Notes under the pieces: model-generated | The model's input: the letters and a program-made list of their open reading frames with translations, nothing else | Told to the model about the DNA's origin: nothing | Databases searched by the model: none | From: CAYLNG01 sp964497855 | GTDB taxonomy: Bacteria; Verrucomicrobiota; Kiritimatiellia; SS1-B-03-39; UBA6053 | Length of the DNA: 5,812 bases | Assembly: GCA_964497855.1 (NCBI GenBank) | Contig: CAZCFM010000180.1 | Span: forward strand, 1-5,812 | Direction: 5' to 3' | Shown: positions 1 to 5,660 of the stretch, one piece after another | Numbering within the stretch: the stretch's first letter is position 1 | Layout: every line of letters starts with the position of its first letter | Position numbers and translations under genes: made by a program

Positions 1-59
1 TCGCCGGTGTGATCGGCTCCGCCATCGCCGCCGGCGTGCTCTGGGCCGTGATGCTCTGA
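1..59 (+). CDS. C-terminal end of a hydrophobic (probably membrane) protein, partial
   Basis: An open frame enters from the left edge and ends at the TGA at 57-59. The 18 visible residues begin AGVIGSAIAAGV and end in WAVML. They are rich in Gly, Ala, Val and Leu, as expected of a last transmembrane helix that stops with almost no cytoplasmic tail. The stop lies 47 bp before the start of the transporter on the same strand, so the two could be co-transcribed. Too little is visible to name a family, and the frame is supported only by composition and the lack of stops. Confidence 0.5.
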   Translation, partial: AGVIGSAIAAGVLWAVML

Positions 60-95
60 GCGTTTTACCGCGTTGCATTTTGACGGGGAAGGGCT

Positions 96-100
96 AGGAA
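96..100 (+). promoter_or_regulatory. Ribosome binding site of the EamA transporter gene
   Basis: AGGAA lies 6 nt upstream of the ATG at 107 and follows a purine-rich GGGGAAGGG stretch. It supports the ATG at 107 as the start. It is one of few recognisable Shine-Dalgarno sequences in the window; efp and epmA have weak or none. Confidence 0.55.
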
Positions 101-106
101 CGCCGC

Positions 107-1009
107 ATGAATGTTCCAGCCCTTTCCCGCAGCCGCCTGATTCTGGCTTTTCTGGCGGTGTATGTCTGCTGGGGCTCCACCTATCTCGGGATCAAGGTGG
201 TGGTGCAAACCCTGCCGCCGCTGACCCTCTCGGGCCTCCGCTTTTTCGTGGCGGGAGTGCTGATGTACCTGTTCCTTCGCCTGCGGGGAACTTCGAAACC
301 GGAGCGCGTTCACTGGAAAAGCGCGGCGATTGGCGGTCTCTGCCTCATCTTGGGCGGGAACGGTCTGGTGTCGATTGCTTCGCTGTGGATTGATTCGGGA
401 CTGATCGCCGTGTTGGTGTCGGTAACCCCGCTTTACATGACGCTGATCGGCTGGTGGAGCGGGCAGGGGAGGCGTCCGGGACCTTGGACCTGCATGGGGC
501 TGCTGCTGGGACTCGCGGGAGTCGCTCTCCTGGTCGGCCCCTCCTTCGCCGCACGCAATCTGCTGCTGGGTTCAGGACTGGCCCTGCTCGCACCCCTGAT
601 CTGGACGATGGGCGCCCTGTACGGTCGACGGGCCGTGCAACCGTCCTCCACGCTGCTGTTTGCGGCGATGCAAATGACCTGCGGCGGGGCGGCGACGCTG
701 GCCGTGGCGCTGCTCAGCGGCGAAACCTTCCGCGCAGACTGGCTCGCGGGCTCCGCGCAGTCCTGGTGGGCGCTGGCCTATTTGCTGGTGTTCGGTTCTT
801 GGATCGGTTTTTCCGCCTTCATCACCATCACCAAACACACCCCGCCCTCCGTTTCCTCCTCCTACGCCTATGTCAATCCAGTCATCGCGGTGTTGCTGGG
901 CGTGCTGCTGCTTCAGGAGCCCCTCAGCCCGCGCAGCCTCCTGGGCATGGGGCTCACGCTGGGCGCGGTCGCGCTGGTCCTCGTCCGCAACACTCCGCGC
1001 TCCAAATGA
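107..1009 (+). CDS. EamA-family (drug/metabolite transporter superfamily) inner-membrane permease
   Basis: A complete 300-residue protein with the length and two-repeat architecture of 10-TM DMT permeases of the EamA/RhaT type (YedA-like). The first EamA repeat spans about residues 11-144 and the second about 152-294. Recognisable elements are WGSTYLGIK at 22-30 in the first helix, the LSGLRFFVAG stretch at 41-50 with its conserved Arg45, and the second-repeat signature YAYVNPVIAVLLG at 254-266 followed by LLLQEPLS. The C-terminus ends in a short basic tail (RNTPRSK). Such proteins usually export amino acids, metabolites or drugs by proton antiport, but substrate cannot be predicted from sequence. 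The ATG at 107 is chosen because AGGAA precedes it at good spacing. A hydrophobic protein ends 47 bp upstream, so an operon is possible. No terminator hairpin with a T-tract follows the stop. Confidence 0.93.
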   Translation: MNVPALSRSRLILAFLAVYVCWGSTYLGIKVVVQTLPPLTLSGLRFFVAGVLMYLFLRLRGTSKPERVHWKSAAIGGLCLILGGNGLVSIASLWIDSGLIAVLVSVTPLYMTLIGWWSGQGRRPGPWTCMGLLLGLAGVALLVGPSFAARNLLLGSGLALLAPLIWTMGALYGRRAVQPSSTLLFAAMQMTCGGAATLAVALLSGETFRADWLAGSAQSWWALAYLLVFGSWIGFSAFITITKHTPPSVSSSYAYVNPVIAVLLGVLLLQEPLSPRSLLGMGLTLGAVALVLVRNTPRSK

Positions 1010-1042
1010 CATTCGCCAACAGGTTCGGGGGGGGCAGGAGGA

Positions 1043-1071
1043 AAATTTAATATTGCAGCTGTTGCAATATA
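1043..1071. repeat. Palindromic repeat copy 1, operator-like
   Basis: A 29-bp unit starting AAATTTA contains a 21-bp palindrome at 1050-1070. Its arms are ATATTGCAGC and GTTGCAATAT around a central T (1060), with one mismatch (the G at 1058). The unit recurs 44 bp downstream with a single base difference. It lies in the only AT-rich stretch between the transporter and the UroD-like gene. Symmetric 21-bp sites of this kind usually bind dimeric repressors, but no regulator is encoded nearby. Function is inferred. Confidence 0.75.
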
Positions 1072-1086
1072 TCCGCATGAATAAAC

Positions 1087-1115
1087 AAATTTAATATTGC
1101 AACTGTTGCAATATA
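1087..1115. repeat. Palindromic repeat copy 2, perfect palindrome upstream of the UroD-like gene
   Basis: This is a direct repeat of the unit at 1043-1071, offset by 44 bp (about four helical turns). Here the 21-bp palindrome at 1094-1114 is perfect: ATATTGCAAC, central T (1104), GTTGCAATAT. The right arm runs into TATAAC at 1112-1117, which matches a -10 hexamer at five of six positions, but only a poor -35 (TTTAAT at 1090-1095) precedes it. If that is the promoter of the gene at 1183, a protein bound to the palindrome would block it. Two sites at helical phase would allow cooperative binding. The repeat is seen directly; the operator role is inference. Confidence 0.78.
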
Positions 1116-1182
1116 ACTCCATCTTCTGATGCGGTACCGAATTCAGGATTGCCAGGTATGGCCTATCCCATAAGAAGTCCGG

Positions 1183-2361
1183 ATGTCCGCAACCGATCTC
1201 CCCCCCGCGAAATGGCCCGGCAGTCTCAGCGACCGCGAACGCTTCCTTCGGCAGATGCGCTTCCAGCCCGTCGACCGCTGCTTCAACCGTGAATTCGGCT
1301 TTTGGAATGACAATTTCACCCTCTGGCCCATGTTCCGGGAGCGGGGGATTGCAGACAACGGGACTGCGGAGCGCTGGCTCAATTTCGACGATATCCGGGT
1401 GGAGGGTGCGCGGGACATGCTTCCCCGCTTCGAAGAGAAGGTGCTGGCGGAGCGGAACGGCATCCGGGTCATTCAAAATGCCGACGGACTTACTGCGGAA
1501 GTTCCCGCCGACGGGCACGACACCATCCCTCATTATATCAAATCCTCGGTGGAAACCCCGGAGGACTGGGCGAAGGTGAAGGCGGAGCGCTTCCGCCCCG
1601 ACGATCCCGCTCGGCGGGTGGATGTGGAGGCGCTGAAACGGCGGCATCCCGTCGACCGTGACTACGTGCTGATGGTGGACGCCGGTTCCCGCATCGGACG
1701 CATCCGCGATCTGCTCACCGTGGAAGGCCTGGCCTACGCCTGCCAGGACTATCCCGAAATGGTGGACGACATGGTTGAGACCTGGTGCCAGCTCACCGAA
1801 CAGTATCTCGATCAGGTATTGCCGCACCTGTCCTTTGACGCGGCCGGCGGCTGGGAGGACATCTGCTACAAGAACGGTCCGCTCATCTCTCTCGGATTTT
1901 TCCGCGAGGTGGTGATTCCCCGCGTCCGACGCATCGGCGCCAAACTCCATGCGGCAGGCATCGACATCTGGTTCACCGACTGCGACGGCGACGTTCGTCC
2001 GCTGCTGGAGGACTGGATGGCCGCCGGGCAGAACACTCTGTTCCCGCTGGAAGTGAACGGAAGCGGTCATCCCGGCGCCCTGCTCGATCGGTATCCCGGC
2101 GAATTGCGGGTGATGGGCGGCGTGGACAAGATGATGTTGATTCGCGGTCGGGGCGCGATCCGGGAATATCTCGAATCGCTGGTGCCCTGGGTGGAGCGTG
2201 GCGGTTTTATTCCGCACGTCGATCACCGCTGTCCCCCGGATGTGAGTCAGGAGAATTATCTATTTTATTTGGAGGAGAAAAAACGCCTGTTCTGCCGTGA
2301 GCTTGGGGGCAGGAGCGTCCGCCGTACCCCGTCTCCACCGCCGCAGCCTACAAACCGCTGA
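1183..2361 (+). CDS. Uroporphyrinogen decarboxylase (UroD)-family protein, methyltransferase-like subgroup
   Basis: A 392-residue protein of the UroD/MtaA TIM-barrel superfamily. The N-terminus has the family pattern RERFLRQMRFQPVDR (18-32). EDICYKNGPLIS lies at 225-236, a strand-plus-acidic motif FTDCDGDV at 264-271, MGGVDKMML at 311-319, and GGFIPHVDHRCPPDVSQENY at 340-359. The last is the usual end of this family. True HemE carries a different N-terminal active-site motif and sits with haem genes, so this is more likely one of the many uncharacterised UroD-like proteins, some of which are corrinoid methyltransferases. Cys267 and Cys350 lie where MtaA-type enzymes hold zinc, but the preceding His of their HxC motif is Thr265 here. 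The last 18 residues (Pro/Arg-rich) look like a non-conserved tail. The ATG at 1183 follows AAGAAG by 5 nt. Paired palindromes upstream suggest a regulated gene. Confidence 0.88.
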   Translation: MSATDLPPAKWPGSLSDRERFLRQMRFQPVDRCFNREFGFWNDNFTLWPMFRERGIADNGTAERWLNFDDIRVEGARDMLPRFEEKVLAERNGIRVIQNADGLTAEVPADGHDTIPHYIKSSVETPEDWAKVKAERFRPDDPARRVDVEALKRRHPVDRDYVLMVDAGSRIGRIRDLLTVEGLAYACQDYPEMVDDMVETWCQLTEQYLDQVLPHLSFDAAGGWEDICYKNGPLISLGFFREVVIPRVRRIGAKLHAAGIDIWFTDCDGDVRPLLEDWMAAGQNTLFPLEVNGSGHPGALLDRYPGELRVMGGVDKMMLIRGRGAIREYLESLVPWVERGGFIPHVDHRCPPDVSQENYLFYLEEKKRLFCRELGGRSVRRTPSPPPQPTNR

Positions 2362-3856
2362 CGCGGACCTTTGCCCGGCTCAGGTGGAAGAGAAGGACCA
2401 GGGACACGGGCAGGAGGAGCGTGAATCTTGCGGCCTGGAGGGGGAGGGGAGAGGAGGCGAGGAAGTCGCTGGGGAGGCGCGTCCACGCCGCGAGAAGGAG
2501 AATGGCAACGGGGTATATGTGACGGGCTGGGAGTACGCAGGGCATAACCAGGGCGAGGGCGAGTACAGCAAGCAGGAGGAGGGCCTCTCGGACGTCCCGG
2601 AGCAGAAAGGGGTGGGCGTCCCAGACCCAGGCGCGTTCCTCCGTGAGACCCGTTTTCAGCAAGGCCTGGAGTTCTTGGGTGGCCGCTTCGGCGCTGAGTC
2701 CGTAGCGTTGGCGGTAGGTTTCCACACTGAGGGGACTGTCGGCTTCGAGTGCCAGGATTTGGCGGGGGCGGAACCCATTGGAGAGGGGGCGACGGGCCTG
2801 GGCGCTCAGGCGGAAGGTTCCTGACTCCCCGGGAATGGGAAGGACCCAGCCCAGATCCAGCAGCGCGGGCAGTAGATCCTGGGCATTTTCAGAGCTGATG
2901 CGGGTGTGTTGTTGGAGTTTGTGAATCCAGGGTTGGAAGTCCGGGCTAATGTTGTCGCCCGCTTTGGGGGAGAACAAGGTGTCCGGAACGTGGGTGCCAT
3001 GGGTGTCCTCTTGCAGGAATCCATAGATTTTGAAGGCCCGGATCATTTCGTCCGGGGTGAGGGGTGCCTGTTGACCAAATAATCGCAGCAACGTGGGGCG
3101 GGAAATCGAACGCAGATGCTCGTCGAGAAAACGCAGCAGAGGGATTGCGTCGGGGCGGGCGGCCAGATCTGCCGGCAGGGGCGGGGGCAGATCCGGGATG
3201 GGTTCGTAGCGGGTTTCCGGGTGGAGGCTGTAGAAGTTCCGGACCAATTCGCCGGGTTGTTTGGCGGAGGTGGCGATGCTCCAGAGCAGCGGCAGGCAGA
3301 ACAGAGTCGCCATCAGGACAAGCAGTTCCAGTCGGAGCATGGCGTGGGCGATGGGGCGGGTACTGCTGGTGATGCGGAAGATCAGGGGAATGCCCAGCAG
3401 GGGGACGGGAGCCCAGCGTAGCAGACGGGGGAGGTGAATGTCGGGCGCGGGCGGGTAGTGTGAAAGGGTGATCTGGAAGGCAAAAGCCGCGAGCAGCAGC
3501 AGCGCAAGGGTGCAGAGTTCCTGACGCCATCCGCGGGTCAGGGAGAAAAGCAGGAGGGCCCAGCTGAAGAGCACAACAAGGGGACTGAGGGGGCCTGACC
3601 AAACGTGGAACAGCAGGGAGGGCGGGAGCACGATGGGCAGCCACAGGACCAGGCGCAGCGGATGAGGGATCGGGAGATGATGCTGCAGCAGACGGGCCAG
3701 TCCAAATGCGAGAAAGGCGATGAGGCCAAAATGCCAGGAAAAGGCTCCGGGTGGAGTGGGGAGGCGCAGAAAGGGCGGAAACGAAATCAACAGCAGCGCG
3801 GTGGCGGTCGCCGCATAGGCCCAAAGCTCGTGGTTTTGTTTTTTTGACAATTGCAT
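2348..3856 (-). CDS. Polytopic membrane protein of unknown function with a large soluble central region
   Basis: About 502 residues from the ATG at 3856; an in-frame TTG at 3892 would add 12. I do not recognise the family. Hydrophobicity suggests seven N-terminal membrane segments (about residues 12-29, 38-57, 68-86, 92-106, 113-132, 147-161 and 175-196). A soluble stretch follows at about 197-420, then three more segments (about 424-442, 446-460 and 477-492) and a short basic tail. The soluble part contains a Pro-rich linker (PIPDLPPPLPADL, about 219-231). It also has segments that resemble small helix-turn-helix units, such as SVETYRQRYGLSAEAATQEL (377-396), and a helix followed by a possible beta wing near 326-351. 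No catalytic motif is evident. The ATG is preferred over TTG because the TTG start would run through the efp promoter, but neither has a well-placed Shine-Dalgarno. The gene converges on and overlaps the UroD-like gene by 14 bp. Confidence 0.72.
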   Translation of the reverse strand: MQLSKKQNHELWAYAATATALLLISFPPFLRLPTPPGAFSWHFGLIAFLAFGLARLLQHHLPIPHPLRLVLWLPIVLPPSLLFHVWSGPLSPLVVLFSWALLLFSLTRGWRQELCTLALLLLAAFAFQITLSHYPPAPDIHLPRLLRWAPVPLLGIPLIFRITSSTRPIAHAMLRLELLVLMATLFCLPLLWSIATSAKQPGELVRNFYSLHPETRYEPIPDLPPPLPADLAARPDAIPLLRFLDEHLRSISRPTLLRLFGQQAPLTPDEMIRAFKIYGFLQEDTHGTHVPDTLFSPKAGDNISPDFQPWIHKLQQHTRISSENAQDLLPALLDLGWVLPIPGESGTFRLSAQARRPLSNGFRPRQILALEADSPLSVETYRQRYGLSAEAATQELQALLKTGLTEERAWVWDAHPFLLRDVREALLLLAVLALALVMPCVLPARHIYPVAILLLAAWTRLPSDFLASSPLPLQAARFTLLLPVSLVLLFHLSRAKVRVSGL

Positions 3857-3871
3857 GGGTTTTGTTATGCA
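3844..3871 (+). promoter_or_regulatory. Probable sigma70-type promoter of the efp-epmA operon
   Basis: A perfect -35 hexamer TTGACA (3844-3849) is followed after 16 bp by TATGCA (3866-3871), preceded by TG one base upstream (3863-3864), an extended -10. Transcription would start near 3878, giving a leader of about 35 nt before the EF-P ATG at 3913. The -35 falls inside the first codons of the divergent membrane-protein gene. The pattern is seen in the sequence; promoter activity is inferred. Confidence 0.5.
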
Positions 3872-3912
3872 CTTTCTCCCCGATTTCTTCAACCCCCATC
3901 CCTGAGCATTCT

Positions 3913-4482
3913 ATGTATAACGCCAACGACCTTAAAAAAGGCCTGAAAATCGAGATAGACGGTCAGCCTTACGTCATCACCGAATTTCAATTCGTGAAGC
4001 CCGGCAAGGGCACTGCGCTGTATCGCTGCAAAATCAAAAACATCATGACCGGCTCCAGCATGGACCGCACCTACCGTCCCAACGACAAGATTGGCAAGCC
4101 CGACCTGATGCAACGCGAGATGCGCTATTCCTATCCCGAGGGGGACAACTTTGTGTTCATGGACAACGACACCTTCGAGCAGCTCACGGTGGACAAGGAC
4201 GTGGTCGGCGACCTGAAATTTTTCCTCGTCGAGGAGATGGAATGCAAAGTTCTTTTCTACAACGATGTGGCGATTGACATCGAAATGCCCACCTTTGTCG
4301 AGAAGGTGATCACCGAAACCGAGCCCGGCGCGCGCGGCGACACCGCCACCAACGTCACCAAACCGGCCAAGATCGAAAACGGCTACGAAATCCAAGTCCC
4401 CCTGTTCATCAAGGAAGGGGATATCGTTCGTATCGACACCCGCACAGGCGAGTACGCCGACCGCGTGAGCAGTCGCAAATGA
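3913..4482 (+). CDS. efp: Translation elongation factor P
   Basis: A 189-residue protein with the standard length and three-domain build of EF-P. A KOW-like N-terminal domain spans about 1-64 and two OB-fold domains about 67-125 and 129-188. EF-P binds ribosomes stalled on consecutive prolines, between the P and E sites, and stimulates peptide-bond formation. The tip of the domain I loop reads KPGKGTA, so Lys32 (in PGKG) is the residue expected to be beta-lysylated, matching the E. coli-type pathway rather than the Arg/rhamnose type. The C-terminal block GYEIQVPLFIKEGDIVRIDT and the final TGEYADR are typical. The frame is open upstream to 3751, but the ATG at 3913 gives the family start (MYNANDLKKGL). 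The Shine-Dalgarno is weak (GAG at 3904-3906). The stop overlaps the epmA start in ATGA, implying one operon and coupled translation. Confidence 0.97.
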   Translation: MYNANDLKKGLKIEIDGQPYVITEFQFVKPGKGTALYRCKIKNIMTGSSMDRTYRPNDKIGKPDLMQREMRYSYPEGDNFVFMDNDTFEQLTVDKDVVGDLKFFLVEEMECKVLFYNDVAIDIEMPTFVEKVITETEPGARGDTATNVTKPAKIENGYEIQVPLFIKEGDIVRIDTRTGEYADRVSSRK

Positions 4483-5390
4483 CCGAGTCCGTTTCCGCTC
4501 TGGCGGCCAAACGGAAGAATCTGGAACTGCGCGGGCGCGTCATCGCGGCCGCGCGGCTTTTTTTTGCGAGGGAGGGATATCTGGAGGTACAAACCCCGCT
4601 GCGTGTGGCCGTACCGGCCTTGGAGGACCATATCGACGCCGAAGCGTCCGGCGACCATTGGCTGCGCACCTCTCCCGAGCTGCACATGAAGCGGATGGTC
4701 TGCGCCGGCTACCGGAAAATCTATCAAATGGGTCCCTGCTTCCGACGCGGCGAACGCGGCACCCGTCACTTGCCCGAGTACACGATGCTGGAATGGTACC
4801 ACACGGGTGTCACCTGCCGGGAGCTGATTGGCGAAACCCATGCGCTGCTGGTGGACGTGGCGGAAGCGCTGGGTCAAAACGAGTTTTACGGTGTGGACAT
4901 CACGCAGCCTCCGGTAGTATTCACGCTGCGAGATGCATTTTGGTTGTGGGCGGGCTGGGATCCGATCGAGGACTTCGACGAGGGGCGTTTCGACGAAGAT
5001 TTGGTGGACAAGGTGGAGCCCATGCTGGCGGAACAGCCCTGCCCGGTGATTTTGAGCGATTTTCCGGCGGAACGGGCCGCTCTGGCACGGTTGAGCCCGC
5101 AGAATCCCCGCGTTGCGGAGCGATGGGAAATGTACATCGGTGGTGTTGAGCTGGCCAACGCCTACAGCGAACTGACGGATGCCGAGGAACAGCGCCATCG
5201 CTTTGAAAAGTGTGCCGAAGGACGCCGTCTGCGAGGTCAGGATGTCTACCCGATGGACGAGCCCTTTTTGCGCGCATTGGCCGGAGGTATGCCGCCCTGT
5301 GCCGGGATCGCACTGGGCTTGGATCGACTGCTGATGCGGCTGGCTGGAGTAAACGATATCCGACAAGTTGTGCCGTTTGCGCAGCTCTGA
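4479..5390 (+). CDS. epmA: EF-P--(R)-beta-lysine ligase (EF-P lysine aminoacylase EpmA/PoxA/GenX)
   Basis: A 303-residue class II aminoacyl-tRNA synthetase paralogue related to the LysRS catalytic core, without the N-terminal anticodon-binding domain. It activates (R)-beta-lysine (or lysine) with ATP and transfers it to the conserved EF-P lysine. Visible elements are AREGYLEVQTPL (30-41, motif 1 region), TSPELHMKRMVCAGYRKIYQ (64-83), motif 2 with FRRGERGTRHLPEYTMLEWY (88-107), GGVELANAYSEL (221-232), and motif 3 with GIALGLDRLLM (276-286). Ala278 lies where LysRS usually has Gly, a difference linked to PoxA substrate choice. Length and motifs fit the family. The ATG at 4479 overlaps the efp stop by 4 nt, so translation is probably coupled, and the substrate gene being directly upstream strongly supports the call. 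EpmB, the 2,3-aminomutase that makes (R)-beta-lysine, is not encoded in the window. Confidence 0.95.
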   Translation: MTESVSALAAKRKNLELRGRVIAAARLFFAREGYLEVQTPLRVAVPALEDHIDAEASGDHWLRTSPELHMKRMVCAGYRKIYQMGPCFRRGERGTRHLPEYTMLEWYHTGVTCRELIGETHALLVDVAEALGQNEFYGVDITQPPVVFTLRDAFWLWAGWDPIEDFDEGRFDEDLVDKVEPMLAEQPCPVILSDFPAERAALARLSPQNPRVAERWEMYIGGVELANAYSELTDAEEQRHRFEKCAEGRRLRGQDVYPMDEPFLRALAGGMPPCAGIALGLDRLLMRLAGVNDIRQVVPFAQL

Positions 5391-5426
5391 GGTTTTGCGG
5401 GAGAATCCCAGATGTCGGCAAAAATG

Positions 5427-5455
5427 TATTATTGTAACAGTTGCAATATTAAATA
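5427..5455 (-). repeat. Palindromic repeat copy 3, inverted and degenerate
   Basis: On the minus strand this reads as the same element as at 1043-1071 and 1087-1115. The palindrome core is TATTGTAAC (5430-5438), central A (5439), GTTGCAATA (5440-5448) on the plus strand, with one mismatched pair (5435/5443). The TTTAATATTGCAACTGTT half matches the other copies exactly. The flanks are AT-rich and diverge. It lies 40 bp after the epmA stop and over 200 bp from the 3' end of the convergent transposase gene, so no visible gene starts beside it. Confidence 0.7.
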
Positions 5456-5477
5456 TATTTTACCCCTCACCCTGTGC

Positions 5478-5520
5478 TACCCGGCGTGCACCGGTGGTAC
5501 GATTTTGGGGAAATTCCCAA
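5478..5520. other. Two imperfect hairpins in the convergent intergenic region
   Basis: The stretch 5391-5660 has no convincing gene. Within it, TACC (5478-5481) and CGG (5482-5484) pair with CCG (5491-5493) and GGTA (5496-5499) across a GT bulge. A few bases on, TTGGG (5505-5509) pairs with CCCAA (5516-5520) around GAAATT. Neither has a T-tract that would make it a clear terminator for epmA. They could be remnants of a mobile-element end. A further stem, TCCGA/TCGGA, lies at 5646-5658, just past the transposase stop. Confidence 0.4.
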
Positions 5521-5549
5521 TTTGAGCCTGATGCAACGAGGTGTTTTTC

Positions 5550-5577
5550 AAAAACCATCTCGGGCACGGTTGCCCGA
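5550..5577 (-). terminator. Possible weak terminator of the minus-strand transposase gene
   Basis: A perfect 7-bp stem, TCGGGCA (5560-5566) with TGCCCGA (5571-5577), encloses a CGGT loop. Read on the minus strand it is followed by GATGG and then five Ts (5554-5550). The T-run is short and set back by five bases, so termination would be weak. It lies about 85 bp beyond the transposase stop. The same stem could instead be a subterminal hairpin of the transposable element. Confidence 0.3.
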
Positions 5578-5660
5578 CCCGACTTTGGATCACCCAATCT
5601 ATCCGAAACGGTATCCGAATCTCGGAACTGGGTCGCGAAGCCCTTTCCGATCCTCGGATC

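Noticed and set aside
1036..1094. AGGAGG (1036-1041) plus a five-codon frame MNKQI (1077-1094) as a leader peptide
   Set aside because: The spacing from AGGAGG to the ATG is over 30 nt, the peptide is too short to assess, and it merely spans the two palindromes.
1043..1115. The tandem repeats as a CRISPR fragment
   Set aside because: There are only two units with a 15-bp gap, the units are highly palindromic and AT-rich, and there are no cas genes.
913..2226. Long minus-strand open frame (437 codons) antisense to the UroD-like gene
   Set aside because: It crosses the palindromic intergenic region and the transporter end, has no recognisable domain, and mirrors a well-supported plus-strand gene. 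High GC makes such antisense frames common.
2946..3926. 326-codon frame on the same strand as the membrane-protein gene, in another phase
   Set aside because: The product is Pro/Arg/His-rich low-complexity sequence typical of an out-of-frame reading. The hydrophobic frame is the plausible one.
4383..5366. 327-codon minus-strand frame antisense to epmA
   Set aside because: The translation is rich in His, Gln and Arg without domain features, and it lies opposite a confidently identified gene.
5399..5409. GGGA-GAA-TCCC stem just after the epmA stop as a terminator
   Set aside because: The stem is only 4 bp and no T-run follows.
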